The notes: generated by a model not told the origin, from the letters alone. A stretch of 64,000 nt of DNA from Tubulanus polymorphus (GCF_964204645.1 NC_134027.1:19582485-19646484); one strand, 5' to 3'. Numbered from the stretch's first letter, positions 18,249 to 33,200 are shown. Numbers and translations are program-made.

Positions 18249-21200
18249 GTATGTATATATATTTCGGGATATAGTCAAGAAGTGTTGCGTTTCGACTTGT
18301 AGAGTTGAAGTTGTTGTTGGCGTTGCGCTGACGGTTGTTTATTTGGCAATCTGCCATCCCCAATGCCAATGGCTATTGACGTATCCGTATGGTTACTACG
18401 TGATATTTTATATAATTTCCAAGACTTGTGTTTTAAAAATGCGAACGTAAATAATCAACATTTCTTCTACAAAATGCTTTAAAACAAAAAATTATTTTTT
18501 GAGCTGTTATTTATCATTGCATCGATTAGCAATATTGTGTGGTTATGCACTAGTCAATGAAAGTTCTTGGCCCCCGTCCAACGGAATGAAAAATAGTGAT
18601 CTAAAGCGCCGGGACAGAGGCGATCCAGCGAAAAAAATCAGTGGAGCGCACAATGGTAACAGCGCAGCTCTCCTTTAGCGACTAGATTTACCAAAAAGTT
18701 AACGATTTATTTGAGCACGTTCTTTTATGCAGCATCTTTAACTGTCCAAGATTACACAGGTTAAAATTCAATGCTATTTGCGTCGGAAGAACTTATCTCG
18801 CCAAGATCCAACGCTTTGTTCGGTAGTTATGGTAAGGATTTCAGGTCACGTGATCAAAATGTGTCATAGGCTAATTAGCGTTTTCCACGCTTCAAATTTT
18901 CAATCGCTCATAAAAAACGTATTCTATATCTGATTGAAGCCAAACTTGCTCAGTATACTCAATTTACCGGTTATTTGTTGTGGTGTAAATTTCATGAGTG
19001 TATCTTGCCTAGTTACGGAGCAATAAGTCGTAGTTTGGCGCGCGTCGGCTCATTTCTAGGAAACAAGATGGCGGCCATGTTTGTTCATGCATTTTTCAAA
19101 CACGTGAAAAACGCATGCAATTTTTTGGGTCAAATCCACGAGCCGGCTGCTGATTGGCTGGATATTTGACCTCAGAATATTTTAAGAACATGTTTCAAGT
19201 AGAGCATGTCGGTGCGTGCAAGTTTTGGTAGGCCCTGTATCACTCGGAAAAAGTCGTAAACATAATTCAAAGTGCTCATACGCTAAAATTAATAATTTTA
19301 ACAACTTGCACTCTACTACATGATAAAATAAGATACTTTATATATTGTTTTCAATTATTACTTTTAAGATTGATTTAGTAGTCTTTCGCGGATTTTGACC
19401 TAAAGTTGGCAAGGTGTTTAAATTGTTTACATCCTGGTCACTGCCGGCTCACACCGGCTGCCAGCTGATCAATCAAAACACTTCCTGGTTAATTTTTACC
19501 ACTCTAAATGTCAATTTAGCAAGTAAAACGTCACTTTAGCAAGTAAAACGTCACTTTCACTCAATAAACTCATACTTTATTACGAAATCGGCAATATATA
19601 AGACGAATAATGGTTAGGCCTACCCAATTTAAAAACTTTGAGTATTTTGCACAAGAATCCAAGTTTTGTCTAAATTTTAGCTCATTTTTTGCTAAAAAGA
19701 AATTTTATTTTTCCTATCTGCTTCACCTTTAGGTAATCATCTCATCTTGAATACTAGGATATCCCTCTGAAAAGCAGTTGTTATTCATTTGTTCATGGTT
19801 TTTCAATTCCAATTGTCGACCCTTTCGCTAAATAACTGCCGCTGCTAGGCCTAAAATACCCACCAACCAATGGTTAATCAAATAGATTCTAGAGGATTAT
19901 ATTATCAATTTTCTTTTTCATTCGAATGACTTGCCTAGAAGGAGACCTTTAATTAGATACCAAACATGACATACTTTTGTAAAATTGACTTTCCGATGAA
20001 ATATTGACGCAAAACAAGATGGCCGCCATTCCTCGAGCCTCAATTTGAGATATCATGATATAGATATTTCATGGGTAAATCTGTTAGGGCCTAGGGATCT
20101 CTAAAGAAAAACAAAGGCTTTTCCATTCATTTCAATTTGATTTAATTTCGGAAAACCATGTAGTACGTAGATCTCTTCAACGCTTTATCCTATTCTTCTG
20201 CGGCAAGTGAGTATCTGAAATATAATGATATTATTAGTATCTTTTATTTCAGAAGGCTTTAAAACATTGAACTTATCCACTAAGATTAGTTATTTCAAAT
20301 AATAAAGGTCTATAAGGCCATATCGAATCAACTAAATACATTAAAGATGTAGTTAATAAGATTCAAGATGGCCGCCTTGATACTTACCTTATGGTTACCA
20401 TGGTAATCAGTATCACCCTGGTGCACGATATCTTCGGTATATTATCTCAAAATTGATATTCCATGTCTTAAGTATCATTTATCTTGAGAAATAAACTATA
20501 GTATTGCGTGTTAATGGTTATAGAAGTGGGTATTAATTACATAATTAGTATGCAAATTAGCCTAACTTACATATTTTTGCAATTACTTACATGAATCTAA
20601 AATTACTTTGTATAGACAACTTACTGACCAAGTTAGGTTTTAAACAGATAAAAATTCTCGGAGTTATATTGGTTTTAATGTTGAATTTAATTCCTTTATC
20701 TGGCTAAAAAGCAACAAAACCTAGACACTTCCTGTCTGATACTTTCATTGGAAATGAACTAAAGTGAATTGCGCAATCGAATGACAGAAATACTCAAATT
20801 TCCACCCTTAGATTGCTTATAACTTTTGAACCGCTTGACCAATTTTGATTCTGTAAAGTGCTGTATGCTTATGCTATCCCCTTCTTCATTTTAAGCTATT
20901 AGAAAGACACATAGAAATTTTCAACCTGAAATCCCTAGTTATGGGCTTTCAAAGACGAAACCCCTTGAAATCTTGGTTAGATCAAATTTGTGTTGACCCG
21001 GTTTTGACTTCCATCATGACGTCATAACATTGAACGAGGTGGATCAGCTGGTGCGCGTTATTTCACAAACAAAATGGCGGCACGATTGAATAGGTTGATA
21101 TTCATCATTTCTAGCGCAAATACTGATACTTAAGGCGTATGATATAACAGTTTAATGTGTGCGATGTGTTCAATGATTCATCTAGTTTTGATATCCCGTG

Positions 21201-24200
21201 CGTAAGGTAACGTTGCATCAAGATATCTGCCAAAAATGTGGTTTCAAAATGCGGAAATTTACTTCCGTGTTCGCCACACAGCTGATTTACTGATAGCATC
21301 GGATTTTTAGAGATGAGTCTGATAGGCCTATATACACAACTGGAATAATTGTTTTATCATCATTAATTGAAGCATTAGCGATCCGTTATGGAGCCTGATT
21401 ATTAGTATTAGTTTGTTTACTGCGGCACAATGATGAGCGTTCGCTTTGAAAACAGTCGTGTACAGTCGCTGATTGACTGATAGGCCTACAGTGATATCAT
21501 CAGATTTTTAGAGATGTGTCTGATATACACACGACTGGAGTAGGCCTGCTTGTTTTAATATCATCATTAATTGAAGCATCAGCAATCCGTTTTGGAGCCT
21601 GATTATTAGTATTAGTTTGTTACTGCGGCACAGCGATGAGCATTTGCGTTGAAAACAGTCGTGTACAGTCGCATAGGCAATAGGCCTATCGCATTATACT
21701 CTCGTGTTCACTGCGTGTATGTATCAGTTTATACTCGCGCCACGGTGTAGGTCGAGCGTACCAACGATTTGTCTGAGTGAGGATGTAAGCTACTTCCTAT
21801 CGTGAAATTATTGAAAACCATGTCAGTCGATAAACTTTTTGTTTCGTCAGTAACTGGTACTGTCCTCAAATTTGAAGAACTTGGGAGCTTCTGTCCTGAT
21901 TGGTCCGCATATGATAATGAAAAACCTGCGATGAAACTCAGGCTCTCACCAAGTTTGTACCGTATCTTATCGGGTCACTCAAAGTTTTAGTTGTTTTACA
22001 TCATTCAAGGGATGTATTACAATAATGAATATTTGTTCAGACAAAAGACCCATGATCAATTTTTCGAATCTCGTGAAGTCAGTTATCAAAAGTTCGCACT
22101 GACCAAAATTGAGTCCTTTCCATATATTTTTTTCTTGTTTAATTTTCAATGAAATAAATTTTTGCCTACCAGTACTGTAGGCTAAGTGACTTTTACTTCC
22201 CCAAACCAGTTTGGCAAGCCACTGGACCATTGGTCCTTTATTTCCTAATCTTAGTGTAGTGCATTTGATAGGACTAAAGGATAGCTGCCATAATTTGGAC
22301 CAATCGTCTAGTCTATTTAGGTCAGATTGAAGGGCTAAACAGTCGTTGATATTTCGAATCTCCCCGTATAATTTACTGTTGACTCGTCCGTGAAGAGATA
22401 AGATTTGTAGGGTCTTTTACTCCTGCGGTGGCGTCGTTTATAAAAATTCAAAACATGATAGGGCCAAGCACTGAGCCTTGCGGAACTTCGCTTAACACCT
22501 CCGTTACTTGTTGTTTTCTTCCCTTCAAGAAATCAGAAGTCCAATCTATGACTTCACCATCTTAAGGCCTACCAATACTACAGAGTTTGCTTATCAAACA
22601 TTGGTGAGGAACCCTATCAAACGCCTTCTCGAGTCTAAGTAGATTGAGTCAACCATACCTTTTCTCTCTAATATACTGGTCCATTTCTCGAGACACGCTG
22701 AGAGATTGGTCTGACAATTTCTTTTAGGTACAAAACCATGTTGCGCTGGGGAAATCAACGAGTAAGTGTCTAGGTGCTGCATAATCTTATCCCTGACGAT
22801 AGTCTCGAGCACTTTGCAACAAATGCAAGTGAGGCTTACAGGCCGGTAATTTTCTACTTCATCCTTACGTCCTTTCTTGTCAATGGGCTTTATCAGACCT
22901 ATTTTCCAGTTCATTGGTAAGAGACCAGAGCCGACTGATTTATTAAAGAGGAGCGACAGCGGTGAACAAAGCTCACTGGACAATTCTCTGAGTACTCTCG
23001 GATGAATATTGTATAGGCTAATTTATATTTTTCTCTTCTCGTTTTATTTCTCACCGATGCCGGTACATCACTCGACGGCATCAAACTTTTGATCGTTTCG
23101 TTCAACTCCGGGACTTTTGTATACGTTTAAGTTGTTCAAATGTTCCTTACTAATTCAGCATCTATGATATATCACTTAGGCTTGTTAACACCTTCGGCGC
23201 TAGATCGGGAAGGCTCGACAAATCTTATCCATGAACACGCTGCTGAAAAAAGTATTAAACATACCTGCTTTCTTTTTGTCGTCAGATATTGTGTGACGGT
23301 CATTGTACTGAGGGGCGGTATATCTGGTTTCTGTTTGGTTCTGGATCAAGTATACCTCCAGAATGCCTTGGGGTTTTTTTTTCACCTTCATCACAATGGT
23401 CTTCTCATATGATCTTAGGGCTCTTTTAATATCTCTTCTCGTCAAGTTTCTTATATTGATATAATCAGCGTATGACTTATTATCTTTAGTGGTCAGATAT
23501 CTCTGCCAGGCTCTCTGTTTCGATTTGACTTTCCTGAGAGCTGCGGCCTTCATCCATTGGGCTTTTTACTTTCATCGCGGTCATGAGTAATTTCATTGCT
23601 GGGTACAAACCTTCTAATTAAATCATTTATCGAATCTCTTATTACGTTCCACCTAGATATTACAACCAAGCTTGATATACAGTCGGGCAAGTTTTGCTTA
23701 GACAGTTCGTCTCTCATTTTGTTGTAGTCACCATGTTCGAAATTTTACATACACTTTCTAGGGCTTTCTTTATAATTTACTGGGATAATTGTGTCGAAAG
23801 TAATGATCACATGGTCGCTCGCTCCAAGAGGGGGTAGTGTCGTAAATTAACAATACAGTTGTGTCCTTTTAAAACACGACATCGAAAATACTAGGTCCCT
23901 GGTTATAACGATGCCTGGCTTATCTCTCTTGACATCTTAAAATCAGATTATTTAAATTCTACTCTCGTCAGGGGATGTGTTAGGGCTTCTGTAAATGACC
24001 CCAACAATCAACTGAGCATTTTCATACTCTAATTTTATCCAAAGATTGTCATTAATTTCGTCAGACGATGGGAGCTCAAGGTAATCGATACCGTGTTTTA
24101 CATAGATTATAACTCCTTCCGCCGATACTTAGAAACTGGTAGATGCATCTATGCAGTCACGTGAGTAGTTTTTCGGATATACCTCCATTAGTAATATTAT

Positions 24201-27200
24201 ATCCGGGTTGTTATTACAAACAGATTCGTGGAGTTTATTTGTTAGGGTGTCTCCGTTTGTCTCATTTTTAGGCCAGCCGTAGGCTGAGCCTATTACTATA
24301 CAAATGGAGCGAATTTAAATGACATGGTTTCCACACAAAAGGCTCTTTTGCTTGCCAAGTGAGGGCATATTCGAAAAAATCACGTATTTAAGCGTAATCC
24401 ATTCTCGGAATCGTAGCGAGCAGAATTTTGAAATAGGGTCTCATAGAAATGTTTTCTGCATTTTTCACGAAAGTTAAATCGGGAAAATTTCAATTTTTAT
24501 CAGCCAATCAGGAAGTTGTGTCTTCCCTGTGATTGGTTTATCTGAAAATATCAGCAGCTGTTCACGTGAATTATCGCGATTTCATTACTGGCGCTTTTGC
24601 GCATGATGTCATGTATCAACACGCGACAATACTTCCGCGTTCGCTACGTGTTCGCTGATTGGCCCATTTACTGGGAAATTCCACAGAAGCCTAATGTGGT
24701 TTGTTACAATCGCTGTGATTGGCCCGACCCGATTCTGGCATGGCTTTAGCTTAGTGGGTTCGAATCCCTTTACGGGTGAAGATGATGGATCCTATCAATA
24801 TCTATTGAAACAAATAAGTTTCCCGGTTGGGCAGCCGCGGATATCTACAGTACCGGATGTGTTCCGGTTCGATATTTCGAGGTTTCTTTGAATTTTGGAG
24901 TGATATTGAAATCCGGTAAATACCAGCGGTAGATTGTGAAAACCCATTGCATGATATTTGTATTACTTAATCAACGAAAAGCGTCTGGGCCGCGCCAGGA
25001 GTTTTCGTGATTCAAGTAGCGCAATAGCCTACTTCTTCGTCCACCTCAATTTTCACTCCGCCGATCTCTGACACGGCTCTGTCCCCGTCGGCGCTGTGAT
25101 TGCACTTTCGTACCACCAAAATTTTTTATTTCTATATCAGGGAGGTCTGGAGAATAAAAAAGTCAAAATTTGGATATCACATAGGCCTGATTTCATCGAA
25201 TAAGTCGACCATGGTCGTTACGTTTCCGTACTTATTACCACCTAAAACCGTCTGAACAATTTTGTCACAACCAACATTTCGTTTACAGAAATCAGGTGTT
25301 CACGTGAATCCGCGGTATCGTCTACTGTTTTACTTCCGGGTTTTATTTTAAGGTTTAAAATTGTATTTCAAGATCGATTTCTATGAAATCTTTAGTTGAT
25401 TTGGTGTTTGGGAGGAATTTTTATTGGCTCTACAGAAAATTCATCCTTGACAATTGCGCAAGGTTCGCGAAAAAAAGGTTTTACCAAATCGGGTGTATGA
25501 CCTTGATATGCTAATTAGCCATGTGCCCGAATTGCAAATTCAATCAAATTTTATTCTGCCAAAAAATGTTAAATACAATTCGCTTTCCGAGAGTTAATGG
25601 TATGCTGCATGGAACAAAGTTGTTTTGAGATGGGTCTTGAAGCTATTGAGGTCGAGAGATAACCATCTAGATAGTTCGTGAGAGTTCCAAAGTTTTGAAG
25701 ACGCTTCAAGGTAATGTCTTGATATTTGTTTTATACGTGTATCTACCCTAGACACATCTTCAGGCCAAAAACTGGCCCTGTCAGAATCAAGATGGCCGAC
25801 TGGCAGCCATTGTTGTTCGCCAAAATCAGCACTTTTTACACATTTTTGAAGTTTTCGAGGGAAATTTTGAAGACACTTTTATCAATAACCTTGATCATTC
25901 GTATATATTTTTATCCCCCGAGGGCCCATCGGCATGTGAAAAATTGAGTTGATCGGACTCAAGATGGTCGTACTGTGACCTTTTTTGTTCCCAAAAATGT
26001 CAATTTTGGCCTGAATTCTGAGTACTGTAGCTTTCTAATGGTGCGCCATGTTTCATTGCAATTTGTAATGGGTATTCTTTGGAAAGGGATCTTTTATATC
26101 CGAGAGGGTATTTTTGACCAGGCAATTATGACGCACTTGGCGGCCATCTTGGGGTCATCAGTTCTCATTCGTAGGTGGAAAAAAAGTTTTTCCACATCAT
26201 AATTGATACTTAAGCATATTTTGCTACTATAATCAATTGGAAAGTTGTAGCTCATGACATGTTCTATGATCGAGGTGAGTTTCAAGCTCATTGGTTTTTT
26301 TTATGGCCACCAGGGGGCGTTGCACAATACAATAACTTAGTATTTCTATATTACATTCGTTCCTGCTGTCTGTGTTAACACACGATTTTACTATGTAAAT
26401 GATATTGAGCAGGGAGTGTATATTGATAAATATAACCCACAGATTACATCATTTATAAAAAGCAAATCTGACAGGCTAACCATTGTGCCCCTTGGGGCTC
26501 TTGTTACAATTTTGTTATTTACGATTTTTATAAGGGTTTCACCATTGGCCTTCCTTCGCTCTAATTCCCCTCTCAGTATAGCAAAATCCTCTTCTTTTGG
26601 ATCTATCGAGAGCAAATTTTGTTTCCGCTCCGTCGTCATCTTTTATTTCACCCCCTAACAAAGTCATATACCCTGTCTCTGTGAGCCATATCCACAAACA
26701 CCACCGTCATCGGTCTACTTGGGTTATTTTTATCCCCCATACGAAAAACTTTTTTATGTCTGGGTGCCTGTGATAACCATTATGTTGGAGTAGTTCTAGA
26801 ATGTACTTCAAGTCGTCATTTTTTCTCCTGTGCATTTGTCGCTCGTTAACATTACCGGTAGCGGGGAAAAAGTCCCGATCGAGCGATCCTAGCACTGGTG
26901 CTTTGAGCTAATTTTCATTTCCCGGCCCCCGTAGGGCGTGGATTTTCATTGACTAGTGCATTACAAATACTAGATTCTGTAATTGAATCCTCCTGTCTAG
27001 GTTTACACAACTTGGTTAGCATAGAGTCAGTTCCAACAACCAAACAGACATTGCTATATAGCCTACACCATAGAATTGTTAGCCTAGACGTGAAAATTCT
27101 CAAGTAGAAATTGGAGAATATCATGACTTGAACATGCAACCCGTGGATTGCGCCCTAGTCCTACTCTCTCTCTATCAACGTGTTCAAGACAATGAACTCT

Positions 27201-30200
27201 TTTTAACATATAATTCATAATCCTCAACCTAACCCTAACCTTGAACCCTATTCCTACTTCTAAAGATAGGCCTATGACATAAAACTATAATCTTATGATA
27301 TGAATATTTTATATGTTTTTCCTCCTAAAAGAGCGGCATTCATTGATGTTAGTTCATACTAATTTTCTAGAGCAACTGGCCTGCGGTTAAGGTATCTGAA
27401 GATAATTGCATAGGCTAATGTCATGACGTGAATATCTTGTCCTTTTCTCGTCATTGAAATAACGTCATGATCTTGAATTTAGATGATTTATTTTCAACTT
27501 CTATTTTACAACTCCAACTAGAAAAACTGTGTGCTTAACCATATTTTTGTTTATACATAATGGAGAGAGTACTACTGTATGAGTACGCTGACATGTTTTG
27601 ACGCTGACATGTTTTGACACTGACATGTTTGTGACACTGATATTACTTTTGAGCACAAGAAATTACCTAATCCAATTAATACAAACAACTCATCGATGTT
27701 GATGCCCCATTTCACATATCAATATCAGGCTGATTAATTTTCAAGAGAATTATATTTAGCATTATTAAACAATATTAAATCCACAATAAACGTTAATATA
27801 CACTCCGATAAAAATCTAAATTAAGACAAAGAAATGTACTGCATGATACTAACCCATTACATATTTGGCATTGACCTCCTTTCGATATTATTTTAGTCCC
27901 AGGCGATGGTGGGAGTCAGATGGAAGCGAGACTTAATAAAAGTTCGGTCGTACATTATTTATGTACTAAGAAGACAGATTACTGGTTTGCATTCTGGTTG
28001 AATATTGAACTTCTCGCACCATTAGTGTTAGATTGCTTTGTGGATAACATGAGGTGAGTTGTTCTTTCCCTTAATATTTGCAGTACCCGGTGATGGTGGC
28101 AGTCAAATCGAAGCGAAACTGGATAAAAATCAAACGGTAGCATTTTACTGCCATAAAAAATCAGATACTTGGTTTCCACTGTGGTTGAATATTGAGCTGT
28201 TAGCTTGGCCGGTGGTCAAATGTTTTGTAGATAATATGAGGTTTGTACTATGAATGTTGTGTGCTTAGGCTAAAAAAAATTAATACCTTGTTTCTCCGCT
28301 CTGCTGAGCTTAAATGTTGACCCGGCCGGCCGCCTATCTACCCTATACATTACTTTTTTAAAAATCGTGATCAATTTTACCATAACAGACCCGGCCGCTA
28401 TAGAAATGAACTGTTTATAAATTTTATCAAATTTTACAAAAATGACCCGGCCGCTGCGGAGAAACAAGGTATCATTTTTGTTTAGCCTTATCTACCGTGT
28501 TTCAAAAATGACTGTCTACTGCACTTTTACGGCGAGCTCATGTAATCTTGAATATTGTAGAGTCATTTCAATTGCATTCTGAAAGTATTTTAGCAACCAT
28601 TTCCGTTAATTTCACTAAATTATTGTTTGGTCAGGGGCTCGTTGGATTCGTGCCTGTTAAAAGGTGATTTGGTACACATTTAGCAAGTTTTCAAAATATT
28701 GGTGCTCCATATGGAATTCAAAACAAAAATGTTACCAGTGCTTGGTAAATTTTACCGGGAAATGAAGCTTACATAGCCAGTTCCATGCCATCATGTCTTT
28801 TGTGACTTAGTTTAGTTGAACAATGTTGTACAATGTGCATTAATCAATTATTTTTAACAGACTGCCAGCGCTGATATTTTCATTACCAATCCTCAAATCC
28901 GAACAAAGCTTTAGGAAGTTTTTGGAGTCTGTGTTGGTTTTTCCTGTAGGCCTAATTATGTACATGAAAACTACAATGATAATCAATCACTTTGACTAAT
29001 GGATATTTTGAAAAAACTTCCTAGTGAGTTCCCTATTTCTTTGTTAGCTCCAATTTAGGCCTATTGGATATTACTAAGTATTTGCTTTTGAATGTTTGAA
29101 GAAGTGCTCAAATTTTCCTGGTTTATTCATTAGAAATGCATTAAATCTTGCCTTACATGAACGTGGCCAACTTAAAATATCGACTAGTTCGGACGAAAGT
29201 AAAATCATCTGACTTCCTGTAATTTACTTACCATGTACTTTCCTATCCTTAACTTGGACCAATGTTTTGCAGTCTCATTTTGTCCGAGGTAGGCCTGGTT
29301 AACTGTATTAAGGCACTGGTTTTTTTTACAACTTTTTAGGAACAGCTGTGTTGATCCTAGCAGAATGGTCCTGAGAGTAACTTTCTGTTAGCTCTTGGTG
29401 GCACAAATTGTAACCAATGTATATAAACAGCTGATAATTTAGGAGGGAAATAGGTGTTGGAATTGATATGGCAAGTTTTGTCCATCAGCTCTTTTAAAGC
29501 TGTTTGGAAGCAGTGGGAGAAAATATGTGCAAAATTTCAATGAATTTTTTCCCCATTCGATACTAATTGATGCTTGACCTATTTTGATGATGACATCAGT
29601 GATGCCCTATATCAAGAACATAGTATTGATCGTTCTGCCATGTGCTAGTGAGTCAAAGGGAAAACCCATTACCATATCATCTAAGTTGAACATGCTTACT
29701 ACACAGCGCAACATGATTTCATCTTGTTTATACTGTTTATACGTTATTGCAAATCCAAGAAAAATCGATTTTTGTGCACAATGTACTCAGTTAATCCTAC
29801 TGGTCCTCATCCTCGCTTGCCTTGGTCTGATTGCCGCCCGCCCAAGCTCACGCCAACATTAACCCTGGCAGCAAACCCTTCATTGGTCTATTACAATGCC
29901 AAAAATTTCTCGGGCGAACAGGTTAATGCCCAACGCCCACCAATCTATATATCTAGCCGATCAAATGAATTGTATTTCTCCGGCAAGTTTGCTCTATGAA
30001 AACCACACATCTGATTAACTATAAGATATATAGACTGGTGGCCGCTGAACGGGAACCTGTCCGCCCAAGAAATCGTGGGCGATGTAATAGAAGACCATTG
30101 AGGGATTTGCTGTCAGGGTTTGTGTTGGCACCAGAGCTTTGTGGCGGGCAGCTGGAAAGTGAGGATGACTGGACCTATGGTCCTATATTATTTCATCTAA

Positions 30201-33200
30201 AAAAAAACAACACATTTTTACACTTGATACTGCTGTATTACTGGATCCAGACTACAACTATTTTGTAATCAACTAATAGACAACTGGAAAATCTTGTTAT
30301 ACATTGAAAGTTCCTTGTAACCAGTATCAAAATATATTTTTTGTTTGCCAGTATTAAATATCAAATAGTCTGAGCAGATTTTTACATATCGTCGAAATTT
30401 TGATATGAAATTGTTGTAGCGTCAAACGTACGTACTGTATCTGTTGTTAACAAGGTTCTGTTGTTCAGACTGACTTACGGATCGACTTTATATTAGAGCT
30501 AACTAAAAGATAGGATTAACTCCTAAAGTCTATTTATTTTTGATTGTCCACGATCTTTTTGGGATATTTCGCTTAATTTTGTGTGTGCATACCTCAAATA
30601 GGTAGGTCTTAATCGAGTCAGTAGAGTTGTGCAGTCCAGATTTTAAACTGACTCCTAAAATGGAATAATCTTGACTAAACCTTGATTGATTACAAAGTGC
30701 TATTCACACATCAATGAGATGTACGATGTATCACACATCAATGAGATGTACGATGTATCACACATCAATGAGATGTACGATGTATTACTAGTTAGCCAAT
30801 CTATGTAACTATTCCTAATAAGACTGCTTCTTCGAACCTCAGGACTCTAAAGTCCTCTTGTTGTTCTAAGCTCTAAACTAGACTATCCGTACAGATTTTC
30901 TTAGCTTCTGGCGGTCTCTTCTAAGCCACGGTCACACAGAGATGATTTGGCCCGGAACAGGCCTGAGTCAAATTTGGCCCATGCTAATTAGAGGCGCTCT
31001 CACACTGAAACCATACCTGAACCACTCAATACTGAACGATGCTCAAACACAGCGAAGTGAGTCATTTCCGGAACCTGTTGCAATTCACGTTCTATGATTT
31101 GACCTGTGCTAAAATTTAGCTCAGTCTAAGTGTATTTTTCGTCAGGCACGGGTACATTACGCACCAGTTTATTCTGGGTCAAAAAAGCTTTACGATTGCG
31201 GCTATTATTGAAATAATAGTGGTTTTTAGCCCACTTGAGACTATCCGTCCATCCGTCCGTTGTAGCGCATAAAGTGTTCTATGATTGGGATGAGTTTCAA
31301 GTTCATTGTTTTTTGTATATGGCCACCAGGGGGCGTTGAATAATACAATATCTTAGTATTTCTATATTATATTTGTACCAATACATATTTTGTTACCGCA
31401 ATCACATGCAAAGTTGTAGCTCATGACATCATCTATGATTGTGGTGAGTTTTAAGGAAATTAGTTATTCTATATGGTCACCGGGGGGGGCGTTGAATAGT
31501 AGAATAACCTGGTATTTCCTTATTATATTGGTACCTAGGCATATTTTGTTACCATGATCAATTGCAAAGTTGTTGTTCATGACATGTTCTATGAATATGG
31601 TGAGTAAAAAGGTTATTGGGTTTTGAATATGGTCACCAGGGGGCGTCGAATAGTAGAATAACTTAGTATTTCCATATTAAATTGGTAACGAGGCATTTTT
31701 TGTTATCACAATCAATTATAAAATCGTAGCTGCTGACATGTTTTATGATTGTATTGAGTTTCAAGGTCATTAGTTTTTGTATATGGTCACCAGAGGGCGT
31801 TGAATATTGAAATTGTTAGATTGTTGAGCATTTGAAACCACTTCCCAAGTGGGCATGGTGTCCCTGGACCCCTAGTTGTAAATTTCTTTCTGAGATCGCT
31901 ATAAATCAAATCAAAAACAAATAGGCATTGTAATTATATCTTCATGGTAATCCCTGTTGACATCTTGTATTTCTTTAGTTAGAAATTTAGTGTTATGGCT
32001 GTGGTTAGTAGCACTTTCAAAAAACTGTTTAAAAATTTATTCTCAGGTTGGTGTATGACAACAAAACCCGCGCTACATTTAACTCACCAGGAGTGGAAAC
32101 GCGTATTAATGGGTTTGGCAATACGTCAGGTGTTGAATATTTGGATGAAAGTCAATTATCAATTAGTAAGTCATTTAAACTCACAAAATCAATGATCAGT
32201 AGCTACTAACTCTAGTACTAACTCTCAAGGATTGTGATAGGATCTTTTAAGTTCAACTAAGTTATCCAGGGATGAAAATCTTCCGCGGATTTCCGTGGTT
32301 GGAGGTCCATTTTTATCATTCTTGAGATGATGAAGATCCGTTGAGAAAATGATGGGGGGCTAGGGTGTTGGGGAAAAGTTGAGAGTTAGATCGTAGCATA
32401 CTTAAAGAACAGACCGTAAAAGCGTCTCTAGACCCACTGTGAGATCAATGATACTATGATATACGTGTAATAGCCCAGCAGAGGAAATCTATATTTAGAA
32501 TCTGTGGTCGCGTATCCAACAAAGCATAGCCTACGTGACTGCAATTAACTGATATCTATCTCAGTGTAGAGTTAACAAATAAAAACCCACAGTTAGATCT
32601 GTAAAAAGTTTATTTTCTTGACAGTTTTCGATGATTGGGCTTTGTTTAAGCCTCGAAACTGTCTAGAAAATAAACTTGTACAGATCTATATTTGTTATCA
32701 TAGCCTACGTGCTTAATAAAAGTTGTCTTTGTTTTAATTCAGGCACAATGTGCTTGTCTTGAGTGAAAGATTGGAAGATTATAGGTTAAGGGCTCCTCTT
32801 GGGACCCTACTATTTGTTCATTTAGGTATGAACATGTTCTAGTTAGTGATTTGGATATCGCCAGAGCCATCCTTTTCATGTACTCCAGACATGAACAACG
32901 AACGATCAACCATGTGGCAGCAGTCTTATTTTGTCATTGGAAAATGGGCCTCAGTTGCGCCAAAAACTCCTTGAAATTTCAAAATTTTCTTGGGGGAGGT
33001 CCCCTTTAGGGATATGCACCTTTAGCCAGCAGTAGTTACCCTAATACATTTATTTCAAATTTGTCTGCGTTTTTTAAACGTTTTTTAATCTTTTTTCATC
33101 CCTGGTTATCATGTTCATCTTAATCTACTTTAATTTCAATTGATTCTACTTTTCTCTGAAGAACCAACACTTTGTTTTCTTGATTAACTAAACTTGAGTC

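Noticed and set aside
17893-18450. Open frames overlapping the PLA2G15 exon 1 on both strands
   Set aside because: Wrong frames; the signal peptide frame from 18134 joins correctly to exon 2.
24739-24790. tRNA gene (A-box-like TAGCTTAGTGGG next to B-box-like GGTTCGAATCC)
   Set aside because: The two boxes abut with no room for an anticodon arm. At most a tRNA-derived scrap. The same holds for GGTTCGAATCCCA at 47813.
27225-27245. Telomere-like cctaaccctaacc
   Set aside because: Only about two units; no array.
29584-30268. Three overlapping plus-strand open frames as a gene
   Set aside because: Different frames, no motif, inside intron 2 of the PLA2G15 gene.
31995-32195. Plus-strand open frame over exon 3
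   Set aside because: Reads exon 3 in the wrong frame and runs through both splice sites.
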